Source of the DNA: Agapetus fuscipes
Lineage: Eukaryota > Arthropoda > Insecta > Trichoptera > Glossosomatidae
Assembly: GCA_951799405.1 (NCBI GenBank)
Contig: OX637345.1
Location: forward strand, 186,001-250,000
Length of the DNA stretch: 64,000 nucleotides
Direction of reading: 5' to 3'
Of the stretch, positions 1 through 10,532 are shown in pieces (the stretch's first letter is position 1; every line of letters begins with the position of its first letter). Both the position numbers and the translations under genes were made by a program. The notes under the pieces were generated by a model. The model was not told where the DNA came from, searched no databases, and saw only the letters and a program-made list of their open reading frames with translations.

Positions 1-1721
1 AATAAACTCCGTAGAAATTGGAGTCTCGTCTGGAGGTTCGTTTTCAATTAACTCGTCTGAGAGATCCATAGTCGAGTCTGAGGCATACTGAATTTCAGCA
101 TCATCTACTTCGCTTTCGCTGGAAGAAACAATTTTTTTATTTACCTTAGATATTCGTTTGAGGTCTTTTGATGTTGAAGGTTGTGGTTGTTCTTTATCAT
201 TTTGACTGGAGACCTTTTTATTTTTGTTTTTTGATTTTTGTTTAGATTGTTTTGGTGTGGTAGATTGTGTTTCAATTACTTCTTCTGCAGAAATGCTTTT
301 GCCCGCCACAACATTAAGCTTCTTCTTTCGACCTTTACCCCCCCCCCCCGCCTATTTCAACCACTTCCTTTCTCTTATTTTCTAGGAATTGCACAAAAGA
401 TTCCGAAATTAGGCTGGAATCTTGTAATGGAGCATCTGGATGTTTGTAATGGAGCATCTGGATGTTTGTAATGGAGCATCTGGATGTTTGTAATGGAGCA
501 TCTGGATGTTTGAACGTAGGCAAGCGTTGCAGCACAGGAGTTTCATCTGTAGGAAAAATACCAGTTTTCCTAAAGCCAGCTTTGAGATTGTCTGCAGACT
601 TATCCATGATATTTTCCCACAATTTTTTAAGCAACGCAGGAAACAGATTTTTAGGGATAGTGGGCGATCTCTGCCCTTCAGGAGTTTCTTTCCATTCGTC
701 CAAAATTTGACGCCAACGCATTTTAAGGGGCATAAAGTAAGCAACATCTAAAGGCTGCGTTAAGTGGGTGCTGTTTGGCGGCAGAGCCACAAAGGCAATG
801 TTGTGGTTTTTGCAAGCTTTTAAAACTTCTATATTTATATAAGAACTCAAATTATCCCCTATAACCACCTTTTTCCCATCTTCGTTGCGCAGAGTAGGCA
901 CCAGCAATGAAAAGAACCAATCTTAAAGTATTTGCATCAAACCAACCGGACTTAGACCTGTTGTATCGAGTGTTAGGCGGTCCTCCCTCCGTCCATGTGG
1001 TCCATAAATGGTCAGCTTTGTAATTCACGTACAGTGGTAAAATCTCTCCAGCAGCATTGCCACATATCATTCAACTAACAGACCCCTTTGTTGAATTCTT
1101 AATGGCCTCCGGATACTTACATCCACGTTTCGTTAGCACCTTTTTTTTACCGGGATCGTCGACAAGATTTGTCTCATCATAATTGTATATAAGATAAGGT
1201 GGGACTCCCTCAATTTCTGTCTTTAAATGGTTAAAATACGATTGAATCTGTTCCTCATCAACAGCGGCTCTTACTCTCTTTATATTACTAGAAAACCTTT
1301 GGGACAGTTGGTTTCTGTGCCGTTTCAGGAACATAGTCGCCCAGGTTTTGCCAGGTAAATTATTTTGGAATTGGTCAATTTTGCGTCCTTTTTTATCAAG
1401 ATACATTTTTACAATACATCTTAAATCGAATATTGTTATTGGGAAACCGAAGTTACACATTTCTGTTACATGCTGGATAAAAGCAGCTTCTTCGGCTTCT
1501 GAAAAGACAGGCTGACGACCTGGCTGCCTAACTTTGTTCTGCCGCAACGCCTTTAATTTCAAAATTATTGAACTTCTCGGAATTTTATACTTTTTAGCAG
1601 CTTCACGCTGAGTTAATGCATTATTGTCTATTTCAATCAGACAAAGTTCCATTTGGCGATCACTATAGCATTTGTATGCACGCCCTCCTACTTTCCTTCT
1701 CATAAACTTGTCTCGAGACAT
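1..1721 (-). pseudogene. pogo/Tigger-like transposase, broken, runs off left edge
   Basis: DDE transposase of the pogo group (Tc1/mariner superfamily). The likely start is the ATG at 1721, since the frame is open further upstream but without family resemblance. A Psq-type helix-turn-helix (about residues 15-60, with REAAKKYKIPRSSI) is followed by a CENP-B-like second binding region. The catalytic aspartates lie in YNYDET (about residue 182), GDNLSS and LTQPLDV. Three lesions are visible. An in-frame TGA lies at 1071-1073, directly before the MICGNAAGE segment. A one-base frameshift lies near 905-930, where the frame carrying FDANTL passes to the one carrying LLVPTLRNEDG. A C/G homopolymer at about 340-351 breaks the frame before an acidic, Ser-rich C-terminal tail that continues beyond base 1. 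A 22-bp tandem repeat sits inside the coding region. I infer an inactive element. Its terminal repeats were not found. Confidence 0.85.
426..513. repeat. 22-bp tandem repeat inside transposase ORF, 4 copies
   Basis: The unit AATGGAGCATCTGGATGTTT plus GT starts at 426, 448, 470 and 492. Because 22 is not a multiple of three, each copy shifts the reading frame. Three units (66 bp) restore it, and all three frames are open, so the protein cycles through three different short peptides (for example KHPDAPLQ, TSRCSITN, IQMLHY). Confidence 0.95.
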
Positions 1722-2195
1722 CATTTTCTGGAAAAAATTAAGTTGATTTTTAATTATGGTCCAATAAAACGTTTGGAACATAGTTGAAACCTAAGTACCA
1801 AATTGGAAATATAAACAAACAATTTATTTAATTTGTACAATTACACAGTAAAGTATACGCTAAATACCATGTTAGCAACATTACCTTCCATATGAATCCA
1901 ACTTGGGATCTTTTCCTTCACTCTAGCCAATGTTTACAATTAGAAGTTTGCAGAGTTCACTGAACACGTTTAAACCGGTACGTCTCACTGATAGCCGAAT
2001 GAATTGATTCCAGTACGACCTCTAACAGTAAAGCATGAAACTAGGAGCCTCGTAGGTTAACTACACCAAATAGTACTAAAAAATAAACTAGATGTCGCTA
2101 CTAGTTGCGGCCAGTGCGATTTGGCGTGAAGTGGTAGCTGGACTATAGTTGAGGCCCTGGACTATAGTTGTGTAGTTTTACGTAATCATTCAAAG
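1722..2195. other. non-coding stretch between pogo and copia remnants
   Basis: AT-rich sequence with no convincing ORF. The phrase CTGGACTATAGTTG occurs twice (about 2140-2175). It may include the 5' untranslated end of the pogo element, but I could not match a terminal inverted repeat because the other end lies outside the window. Confidence 0.5.
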
Positions 2196-2614
2196 AAGTA
2201 TGCAAGGACAGGAAGAAGTGGCGGCTAATCTGCAATGTTGATTTCTAATGTTGGTGTATTCATTTGCTACATTTTTTGCATAGGAAATTTTTGACTTTTT
2301 TTGTATAGATTTCTTTGTAAGGTTTTGTTCTTTTTTATATTTAAATGTAATTTATTATTCATATTCCTTGACTTATAGGTTGGTATGAGGCTGACCACCC
2401 ATACTGTAAAAAATGGTTCACTTTGCCAATGTCACCCCTGTTTCAGGGAAGGTCGGCAAAAGTTGTGGGGCTTATGTTCATTTGAGGTTTGGATTTTATT
2501 TGTAAGTACACATTCAGCATTTGTAAGCGCGAACTACACTTGTTGGTTTGTGGGCATACATCTGAGAGCTTTAAATGAATATATCCTTGCAACTTAGATT
2601 ATAGATTATAGATT
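2196..2614 (+). mobile_element. 5'-truncated LINE 3' end with TAGATT-tail module (copy A)
   Basis: It begins with the last codons of a LINE ORF (GAAGTATGCAAGGACAGGAA, encoding EVCKDRKK), then about 120 bp of 3' UTR. From about 2366 comes the ~240-bp module starting CCTTGACTTATAGG and ending in repeated TAGATTA. ORF end, UTR and module are nearly the same as the copy at 44812-45586. The element sits in the copia reverse transcriptase region and forms its truncation point. Any ORF shown inside it is not a gene. Confidence 0.8.
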
Positions 2615-2625
2615 AAGTCTTCTTG

Positions 2626-4275
2626 GACTGCCTTTGATAGAAACATTCTCACTGTAGAGTGTCTCGCAACAGGGGCATAACTGCTATCAAAAATATCTCC
2701 TTTCTGCTGTTGGAATCCTTTTACAACTAGTCTAGCCTTTTTGGTTTCTTCATCTTTTTCTTTAAAAATCCATTTGGTATCAATAGCTTTCTTTCCTTTG
2801 GGTAATTCTTTTTCTTCCCAGGTCTCTAACTTTCAAGTGCTTGTAACTCTTTATTGATAGCTTCTTTCCATTCTGTATTGCTTATAGCCTCTTCATAGGA
2901 GCTAGGTGTATTTGCGCTCAAGCAAATAACTATATTTGTCTCATACTCATCAAGATGCGCAGGTGGCGTTACTATTCTTCCTGATCTTGTTGTTTTCTCT
3001 TCTCTTGTTGCATCTTTGTTTGAATTTCCCTCATCAGTGACTTGTTTGTTTCCTTTTCCTTCCACATTCTCAGTTTCTTGTTTCTCTTCTTGTCTCATCT
3101 CTATTTTATTTTCTTGGTTTTCTTCTTCTTCTTCTTGAATATATCTTCTTTCCTCGTTTTCTTCCTTTTTGTATACTGTATCACTTTCATCAAATCTCAC
3201 ATCTCTTGATATTATTATTGAATTTTCTTCTGGATTCCACAATCTGTATCCCACTGTATTATAGCCAACCATTCTTGTCTCTTTTCCTCTTTTATTCAGT
3301 TTGTCGCGTTGAGGTACAATAGTGGCCCACGCCTTTGCGCCAAAAGCTCTTAGTCTTGATAGGTCACAGGTTCCATTTTTCATGAAACACGGTGTTCTAT
3401 AATTTATTGCTGAAGAAGGGGACCTGTTCAGCTGATAGGCAGCACATTGAATAGCTTCACACCATAAAGTTTTGGGCAAATTAGTATCTGCAAACAAAGT
3501 TCTTAGCTTATCACACAAGGTACGATTTAATCTTTCCGCTACTCCGTTGGACTGTTTTGTGTAGGGTAAAGTATATTCTAAACTTATTTATTTTTTCTCA
3601 CAAAAATCTTTTAACTTGTTGGCTGTATATTCCCCGCCATTGTCGCACCTGATTCGCTGAACTGTACTTCCAGTTTCATTTTCAATCCTTCTTATATAGT
3701 CAATCAGTTTCTCTGTTGCTTCAGATTTGTTTACCAAAGGGAACACTACACAGAAATGAGAATAATCATCTAATACCGTCATGAAATATTTCTCACCATT
3801 TAGTCCACACTCCTTGACAGGTCCCGCTATGTCTGTGTGCAACATTTCTGCTACTCTTTTAGATCTTGGTCTTGGTGTCGGCTGAAATGGTTCTCTAGTT
3901 GCCTTTCCTTCCATACATGGGCTGCACGTTTTATTACTTATTGGTAGGTGCATAATACCCAAACATTTTCTATTTAAATGGCCCAGACGTTTGTGCCAAA
4001 GAACATCATCACATTGGTTTTTACCTGTACTAATATTACACACTTCATGACATACATTAGCATTTAATTTGTACAATTTCCCATCAGAATTACCAGTAAC
4101 AAATGAATTCTTTCCTGTAATAACAACTTTATATTTATCAAACTTTACATGAAATCCGGTCTCGGTTATCTTTTTGACTGAGAGTAAGTTATAGATTATG
4201 TTTTCTACAATTAAAGCATCAACATTTATTTTTAAGTTTTTGTATTTTATTTTTAAATTACCTTTTTTGTAAGCA
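2626..4275 (-). pseudogene. copia protease end, integrase and N-terminal reverse transcriptase
   Basis: The reading frame continues from the left flank of the piggyBac element. It covers the end of the protease and the GAG-pre-integrase zinc region (LWHKRLGHLN with H and C ligands, CSPCMEGK). The integrase core follows, with catalytic D in MLHTDIAGP, D in TVLDDYSHFC and the GGEY segment. An in-frame TAA at 3588-3590 interrupts the integrase, and the same frame resumes immediately (SLEYTLPYTKQSNGVAERLN). The frame ends at 2826-2828. After a frameshift the start of RVT_2 is legible to about 2626 (LPKGKKAI, KWIFKEK, RLVVKGF, YAPVARHSTVR). The acidic, Gln-rich region between integrase and RT is typical of the family. 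Confidence 0.82.
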
Positions 4276-4279
4276 TTAA

Positions 4280-4340
4280 CCCTTAACTACCTACCTCCTA
4301 TTTTTGTAACATAACCACCTACCACCCGTCTCAGAGACGT
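4280..4340. repeat. piggyBac left terminal and subterminal repeats
   Basis: The terminal repeat CCCTTAACTACCTACC is followed by a subterminal CCACCTACCACCCGTCTC copy and the palindrome GTCTCAGAGAC. It matches the other end at 6575-6759. These are probable transposase binding sites, inferred from their position. Confidence 0.85.
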
Positions 4341-4668
4341 GTGTGTCAAATTACCCTCGCATGTATAATATTAATAATTTAAAGGTTATGGGAAATAAAA
4401 AAAACATCTTAATTATGTAAGAAACTATGTATTAGAATAAGAAACACAAAATAAAAACGATTACGTTTTCCATAAACTGAATAACAAAAACCAAATCTCT
4501 TTTCTTGCTACAAAAATACAGTCTTTGGATAATGAGATCCATAAAAAAAATACAAAAAGATAATGCTTATTTATTACTAATTTTAATTATTCAATAATCA
4601 ATAAAGATAAGAAAATATTTATTTACTTTCTAGAACAACTCAATAAACAAAATTGCAGACCATAAACT

Positions 4669-6528
4669 TTAAAAATTTTCACGGCAATTAATGCACAGTT
4701 TATTGGAGCATTCGAGGCAAATGGGTACCTTACACTCGAAACAAATATATTGGGTTCTGCGTTTCTTTTTCGGGTCACAAGTAGAACATGTCTTGCGAAC
4801 AGCTAACCTTTCTTCAGGATGGCTGCCACCTTGAACCTCTGCCGGAGCCGCCTCGTCTTTGTGATGGAGTATACGTCAAAGAGGGATTTTTATATGCCGT
4901 TGCATCTGAGAATTATTTTCACGGCGCTCCATATGTGGTCTTGTGAGCTGTTCGGCTAATTTCTTTAGAAATTTGAATCTGCTTTCAGTTTTTTGGGTTT
5001 GGCCTTTAGCAGATAAGCTGACAACGTAACAGTTTGAAGCTGAAATGTCTAGCAACCTGTAAAATACTGCCAACGGCCATCTACGAGTGCGACGGCCTGA
5101 CGAGTAGTTGGCGCATCTCTGATCTAGTAAATCTACACCAATTTTGGTTTGATTATAATATAGTATTATCTCCGGTTTCTTTGTAGTATTGTCAACATTT
5201 GCAGTATGGTGCATACTTGAGACGGTAATCACTGCTTTGTTTAGTTTCGGCACATATGATGATATTGTAATATCTTTTGTAAATCCAAATACAGTAGTAT
5301 CAACATTTCTGTTACGAGCGGGCAAAAATTCTGGGGGAATTTCTCTTTGATTCTTTCACAACGTACCAACAACTGTCAGCTGCTTCTGTTTCATTTGTTC
5401 CAATAGCTCTATAGAAGTGTACCAATTGTCAGTAGTAACATTTCGATTAGAACCTTCAATCGGAGGTATAAGGCGCAGAACTGCCTGAGTTGGTTTTTTC
5501 AGTCTTTGATACTCTGCAGACAAATTGAACCCATCGGAATCCTTTCCCAAATAAATGTAGGCATTGAGCAAGTAGCCCGATCTTGCATCTGGCATCTGGC
5601 ACTGTATTTTTATGCCATATTTGGCTGGTTTTTTTGGCATATACATCTTGAAGCGGCATCTGCCACGAAATGCCAGTAACATTTCATCGATACATGCAGA
5701 ACTTCCGATTGCATAAACAGCTTGACAACGGTTTATGAAGGAATCAAAGAGTTCAGAAATAGGAGCAGAAGGATCATGCTCTCGACGTGCTAGTCTGGTC
5801 TCTGCGTCATCAAAACGAATGGTTTTGAGCAACACTTCGAATCGGTTTTTACTCAGAATACAACGGTATATTTCCCTTCCTGTACCGTCCATGCTATACC
5901 ACGACGTATAGTGTTCGTGGTTTTCCTTGAATATTGCAGTATAGAAAAGGAATCCTATGAAAGCTTTCAATTCAATTAGATCCATATCTTGAACACAGGT
6001 TTGCTTTTGATAGTTTGGTCTAATCTCTCTTATTTTCTTATTAGTGTGCAAAACAATGTTTTCGAGCATTTCGTCAGTAAAGAACAACTTCCATATGTCC
6101 AGTGGAGAAGATGAAGAATTTATTTGATCTCGGTATTCGGGTTTGATACCTTCACGCTCCCTGACAATATTATGCTCTAATGTTCTTGTACGTGAAGATG
6201 AAGGAACAGATGCCCAACGGAAACGATTCTTTCCAAAATAGTTCTTCTTTCTACGCAATTCTGCCAGCAAAATGTCATCTTCCGATGAAAAGTCAGAGTC
6301 TGCAGTTACAGGATCAGTAAAATTTGAAGATGGTTCGCTATTACCTTTTTCCGATGACGCCAGATCTTCCTCACCATTAATTTTTGAATCCGATCCACAA
6401 TCTTCTTCTACTACTTCCTGTTCACCAATATTACTTTCTACTTCACTGCATTCATCGTTGTGCATATCATCTTTATCTGACAACTCATTTTCTAACAAAT
6501 TCTCAATATCCTTGTCTCGTAAAGCCAT
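4669..6528 (-). pseudogene. piggyBac transposase with two in-frame TGA stops
   Basis: This frame is 620 codons with the final stop, starting at the ATG at 6528. The N-terminus is acidic (residues 10-90). The DDE_Tnp_1_7 core carries D281 (ACIDEMLLAFRG), D367 (TTDNWYTS), and D466/D469 (GVDLLDQRC), so the catalytic aspartates are all present. The C-terminal cysteine-rich domain (about residues 580-615, four paired-Cys motifs such as CFEC, CLEC and CINC) lies near the end at 4669. Only two lesions are seen, TGA at 5356-5358 (codon 391) and TGA at 4876-4878 (codon 551). The frame continues unchanged across both. The first falls where the family usually has Arg after GT(L/M), consistent with CGA to TGA decay. 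Otherwise the protein looks young. Confidence 0.9.
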
Positions 6529-6574
6529 ATTTAACTGAAAAAGTAAAAAAAAAAGAAGATTTAAGTTTAGTCAC

Positions 6575-6763
6575 GCAACCACCTACCACCCGTCTCTGAG
6601 ACACTCGGCGATAGTTTTTTACTCACCACAGGAAAGCGAGCGCACGTCCGGCGTGGACGAGCGTATGCGCGGCACTGAAGGACGCGGGGGGAAGGTACTC
6701 GAACACGCGGGATTGTAGAGTGTAAGGGCGTGAAAATATTTGTGGTAGGTGGTTAAGGGTTAA
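6575..6763. repeat. piggyBac right terminal and subterminal repeats with TTAA
   Basis: The subterminal CCACCTACCACCCGTCTC lies at about 6579-6596. The terminal inverted repeat GGTAGGTGGTTAAGGG ends at 6759, and TTAA occupies 6760-6763. GC-rich sequence (6640-6700) lies between them, probably the element's own 5' untranslated region. Confidence 0.85.
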
Positions 6764-7724
6764 TGTACTGGCCATTTGCAACTAATATTTTTACAATTTT
6801 ATCTAGTATTTGAATGTTTGTCATGTATTTTTCAAATTTTTCACTTACAAGATGTTGTGTGCACCCTGAGTCCACAATGAAGGTGATATCATAGCCTTTG
6901 TTTATACTTTCAGCACTAAAAACATTTTCACTGGCTACAAAACCGATCTCAGATTCACTCATTAATGAAGTAGCACCTTGTCCCGGGAAGCCTCTGCCGC
7001 CTCGGGATACTCGTCCTTGAAATCTGCCTCTTCCTCTGCGATTTTGACCATAACCTCGACCTTGACCTTGGTTCCGTCCTCCTCTGTATTTTCCTTGTTC
7101 CTTATTACCAGTACTACACTCATAAGACTTGTGCCCTGGTTTCCCGCATGTGTAACAGTACATCATAAATGCGTTCTCCTGGTTCACTGTATCGGTGCTG
7201 ATCTTAGTTTCGGCATCCAACAGTCTGGCCTTGACAAAATCAAAACTTAACTTCTTTTCTGAAGCCATTGTTTCTATTGATGTAATTACAGGATCATATT
7301 CTTTCGGCAGTGATGAGAGTAGGTAACAAATTTGATCTTCTTCGTCTACTTTGACGTCGATGGCTTTCAGGTCGCTGATAATCGAACTAAACTTGATTAG
7401 GTTTTGCTGCAGCGGCTCATTATTGCATTTCAATGTTATTAATTTGCGTTTCAAGTGGAATCTGTTGAAAACACTTTTTCTTTCGAAAACATTTTGAAGA
7501 AAATGAAGCATTTCTCTTGCAGTTCTGCCATCCTTAATGATTTCTATATATTTATCAGACAAGCTTTGTGCCAAGATTACTTTAGCTTCCGCATCGTCCT
7601 TTTTGGATTTTTCTGGATGAATTTCACTTTCATCCAACACATATTCCACCTGCTTCTCCTGTAGAATAAGTTTTAGACGAAATTTCCACGTACTAAAGTT
7701 TGACTTCTCATCCAAAAATGGCAA
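6764..7724 (-). pseudogene. copia Gag and start of protease
   Basis: The N-terminal part matches the copia-type Gag (UBN2-like) pattern, starting with a PFLDEKSNFSTWKFRL stretch. A CCHC zinc knuckle follows (CYTCGKPGHKSYEC, about residue 190), then an Arg/Gly-rich segment (about 210-245) and the retroviral-type aspartic protease signature VDSGCTQHLV (about residue 285). No ATG is in frame at the start. An ATG (about 7755) lies in the neighbouring frame, which suggests a one-base indel just after the original start codon. The frame runs directly into the right end of the piggyBac element. Confidence 0.85.
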
Positions 7725-7842
7725 ATTAGACAGCAGCGCCAGCCATTTTTTTTACTATCCTTTTTTACTGCACGGATCGCAACCCCAAAATATACTTCAC
7801 TATTAATCAACCTCACTCACTATTAACCACGTTCTGCTACCA

Positions 7843-8007
7843 TGTTAAGTTGTGGGATCGAGGGTTGATTAATTAAAACTATTTTATTCAAGAATTCACA
7901 ATATATTTTTACTAGTCAGCCATGCTGATGACAGGAAGAAGTACCAGAGACAACAATTATAATTTAGTAGTGATGTAACATATATACCTACCTAATATTT
8001 CTCAACA
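7843..8007 (-). repeat. copia 5' LTR, 165 bp
   Basis: Read on the minus strand it starts TGTTGAG and ends TTAACA, the usual TG...CA boundaries. Directly after its end comes TGGTAGCAGAACGTGG, the position and general form of a copia primer-binding site. No second LTR is in the window, so the left boundary cannot be tested by comparison. The ATTCAAGAATTC/TTTTATT segment inside could hold the polyadenylation region. Confidence 0.65.
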
Positions 8008-8209
8008 ATCATGAGTCTGTCATTCATCCTTTGTCAAGAAAAAATGAAAATGGAGGTGTGAAGTGACCGTCAGCACTCATACAAAATGCTGATATTTTTA
8101 TCCCTCAGCAGAAGTCAGCTTTCCTACTTGGCCAACAGCCTTCAGAGCAAGAACTTTTTGATGAGGTAAAAAGTTGAATTGAGCACAAATTATGAATAAT
8201 TACTCTCTT

Positions 8210-9640
8210 ATGGACTGGAAAAATGGACTGGAAAAAGGCGGTCATTGTTCCTATCTTCAAAGGAAAAGGTGACAAAAAGGACTGCCAAAATTTCAGGCCC
8301 ATCAGTCTTCTCAGTATAGCTGGTAAAGTATTGTGTAAGGTTCTCATAAAAAAAGTGAGACTGTCTACCGGTCATGGGGTTTCTGATATCCAGACTGGCT
8401 TTATGCCAGGAAGAGGGTGTGTAGACCAGATCTTCACTCTCAGACAGATTGTTGAAAAACATCTGGCTGTGGGTCGGAAGGTCTACACGGCTTTTGTGGA
8501 TCTCGAGAAGGCTTTTGACTCGGTGGTCAGAGGTATGATGTGGAAAGTACTCCTAAAGTACGGTGTGAACGGCAATATTCTGAATGGAATACGCGCCATC
8601 TATGAAAATAGTTTGGCGTGTGTAAGAGTGGATGGTAAATGTAGCGAATGGTTTGATGTTTACAAGGGAGTACGACAGGGGTGTGTAATGAGTCCGTGGT
8701 TATTTAACATAATCATGGACAATTGTATGAAAGAAGCAGAAATTTCTCATTATGGTGTGAAAGTGGGTGAGACGAATGTTGGAGTTCTTCTCTATGCTGA
8801 CGATGCCGTAGTGTTGGCTGATACAGCGGAGGAGCTCCAGATGATACTCAGCAAAATGAATGATGTTTTTAGTAAGAACGGTTTAAAAGTGAATGCCAGT
8901 AAGACGAAAGTATTAGTGTTTGACAGGACTGAGGAATGCGAGGAAATTGAGATAAGACTGAATGAAACAAGAGTGGAGGTTGTGAAAGAATTTGATTATC
9001 TGGGAAGCAAGTTTGAGTCGAATGGGAAATTGACGAAAGAATTGGAAAAGCGTGCTAGTAGAGGAAGAAGTGTAATGGGAACGATTGGAAGAATTGCAAG
9101 AAATAGGAAACTTACAAAGAATATGAGATTGGCGGTCCACAATGGCATATTGGTTCCGACATTGATGTATGGAAGTGAGGCGTGGACAGTTAATGAATGT
9201 GAACTGAGTAAAGTATGTACGGTTGAAATGGCTTACCTGAGAGCAATGGCTGGAAAGACACTGAATGATAGAGTACGTAATGATTGGGTGATGAACGAGT
9301 GTGGTATAAAAGAGAATATGAGAATGAAAGTACAAAAAAGTACGATGAGATGGTTCGGACATCTCGAAAGAATGGATGATGAACGACTAACGAAGAAAGT
9401 GTACAAAGGAAATGTCAGAGGAAAGCGCGGAAGGGGAAGGCCGAGGAAAGAATGGTTAGACCAAATAGGTGAGATTGCGAAAGAATGGAACCTGCAGAGT
9501 GAGAATAAGAGAAGAGTATGTATGAAAAAGGTGATGAATATTGAGGAAATGAAAGTGGTTTGTAAGGACAGAAAAAAGTGGAGGCGCATCTGCGGAGGTA
9601 CCGGCCACCCCTAGTGGAACGGCGGCAGGATACAGTACAG
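8210..9640 (+). mobile_element. LINE (non-LTR retrotransposon), 5' truncated, recent
   Basis: It starts inside the reverse transcriptase domain at a perfect 13-bp tandem duplication (8210-8222 and 8223-8235, ATGGACTGGAAAA). It ends shortly after the ORF stop in GGAACGGCGGCAGGATACAG followed by short ACAGT repeats. A second, shorter copy at 33440-33993 has the same final 163 residues, so the family was active recently. The endonuclease part is missing. There is no RNase H. Confidence 0.88.
8223..9614 (+). CDS. LINE reverse transcriptase, 463-codon intact frame (5' truncated)
   Basis: The frame is uninterrupted and has clear RT motifs: FRPISLLS (residues 24-31), MPGRGCVDQIF (61-71), the first catalytic Asp in AFVDLEKAFD (90-99), GVRQGCVMSPWLF (149-161), YADD (191-194) and FDYLGSKF (about 245). 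The C-terminal part has the Lys/Arg-rich GKRGRGRPRKEWLDQI segment and ends GGTGHP. I infer that the first Met is not the natural start: the family protein begins with an endonuclease domain several hundred residues upstream. The clade cannot be fixed without a search. No promoter is visible, so expression is unlikely unless from flanking DNA. Confidence 0.85.
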   Translation: MDWKKAVIVPIFKGKGDKKDCQNFRPISLLSIAGKVLCKVLIKKVRLSTGHGVSDIQTGFMPGRGCVDQIFTLRQIVEKHLAVGRKVYTAFVDLEKAFDSVVRGMMWKVLLKYGVNGNILNGIRAIYENSLACVRVDGKCSEWFDVYKGVRQGCVMSPWLFNIIMDNCMKEAEISHYGVKVGETNVGVLLYADDAVVLADTAEELQMILSKMNDVFSKNGLKVNASKTKVLVFDRTEECEEIEIRLNETRVEVVKEFDYLGSKFESNGKLTKELEKRASRGRSVMGTIGRIARNRKLTKNMRLAVHNGILVPTLMYGSEAWTVNECELSKVCTVEMAYLRAMAGKTLNDRVRNDWVMNECGIKENMRMKVQKSTMRWFGHLERMDDERLTKKVYKGNVRGKRGRGRPRKEWLDQIGEIAKEWNLQSENKRRVCMKKVMNIEEMKVVCKDRKKWRRICGGTGHP

Positions 9641-10342
9641 TTAACTTTCGACCAAATTAATTACTTAAACACAGAATCATAGCAAAAATACTGTAAGTTT
9701 AGGTGACTAGAATGGATGCCTCTTGTGTCAGCAGTTTACATGAGAGACTTGACTCTGTATCATGTAAACTGTGTTTGGCACTGTCTCCATGTCCTCCAGT
9801 TATGTGTATTGAAGAACAACATTGTAAACATTGGCTTTTCTTGCAATATTGTTGAAGAGATATGAGTCGCTTGTTTCCTAACTCCGCTATCTCCACTCAC
9901 AGAAATCGCCTCTTGTTCCTGTGATCCTGACTGTTGTGTTGAACAAGCTGTCAGTGGTTACTTCCTAACTCCTCTATTGCTGACATTTAAAATATCAATT
10001 TCTCAAAATCGGTTACTAGTGGAGGTAGCGACCTTTGGAAACAGGTGACTCATGAGATTTTAGTTGTTATCATTGTGTTGTTGGCAACAACGTTGTAAGG
10101 AAAATAAAATAAAGTTTGTTATGTTTTTGAATCAGCGAGTTTTATTTGTTTATGTATTACTTAGCCTACACCTCTGTACATAAACTCCCTCCCTCACTAG
10201 CAACCAAGCTGTGACCTCGTGCCCCCCTCCTCCCCCTCACAACCACCAAGCACTTTTACACTTGTTTCTAATTTTTGGTTTCAATTGAATTGTACAATAG
10301 GATTGTCTGAATTCAATATGATCAACTCACAGATGTTTCAGG
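9641..10342. other. non-coding stretch, nothing recognised
   Basis: AT-rich sequence without a supported gene. A short hairpin-forming phrase (AGTTTACATGA ... TCATGTAAACT, about 9735-9770) is the only structure noted. Confidence 0.5.
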
Positions 10343-10532
10343 ACCCTGAGTACGAGTTTTTTCACTTTACTCGATGTATTGTGTATTTGAGAAAAATGTA
10401 TGTAAACTTGTAAAGCACCTCTGGCAAAAAAGGTTTCAAAACTTGTTTTGCCAGAGGTGCTTTACAAGTTCTCATACATTTTTCTCAAAAACTCAGTACT
10501 TTGAGTAAATTGAAAAAACTTGTAGTCAGGGT
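10343..10532. repeat. foldback element, two ~90-bp inverted arms
   Basis: The left arm (10343-10432, from GACCCTGAGTACGAG to CACCTCTGGCAAAA) is matched in reverse by the right arm (10443-10532). The loop between them is only about 10 bases. The inner 45 bp of the arms are almost perfect and the outer part is more diverged. It could be a hairpin MITE. I found no clear target duplication. Confidence 0.85.

Larger units (their letters stand above)
4280..6759 (-). mobile_element. piggyBac element, complete ends, TTAA duplication
   Basis: A 2480-bp element bounded by TTAA at 4276-4279 and 6760-6763. The left end reads CCCTTAACTACCTACC. The right end, reverse-complemented, reads CCCTTAACCACCTACC. 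Inside each end is a further ACCACCTACCACCCGTCTC motif followed by a short palindrome (4314-4337 and 6579-6602). The two internal copies are in direct orientation to each other. The element encodes one transposase on the minus strand. Confidence 0.93.
2620..8007 (-). mobile_element. copia-type LTR retrotransposon, 3' truncated, interrupted by piggyBac
   Basis: In minus-strand order: 5' LTR (8007-7843), primer-binding site region, Gag with a zinc knuckle, aspartic protease, integrase and the beginning of reverse transcriptase. The order protease-integrase-RT is diagnostic for Ty1/copia. The 3' part (RT palm, RNase H, 3' LTR) is missing beyond the LINE at 2196-2614. A piggyBac element splits the coding region at 4276-6763. 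Other lesions are an in-frame TAA at 3588-3590 and a frameshift near 2829. Not functional. Confidence 0.88.
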
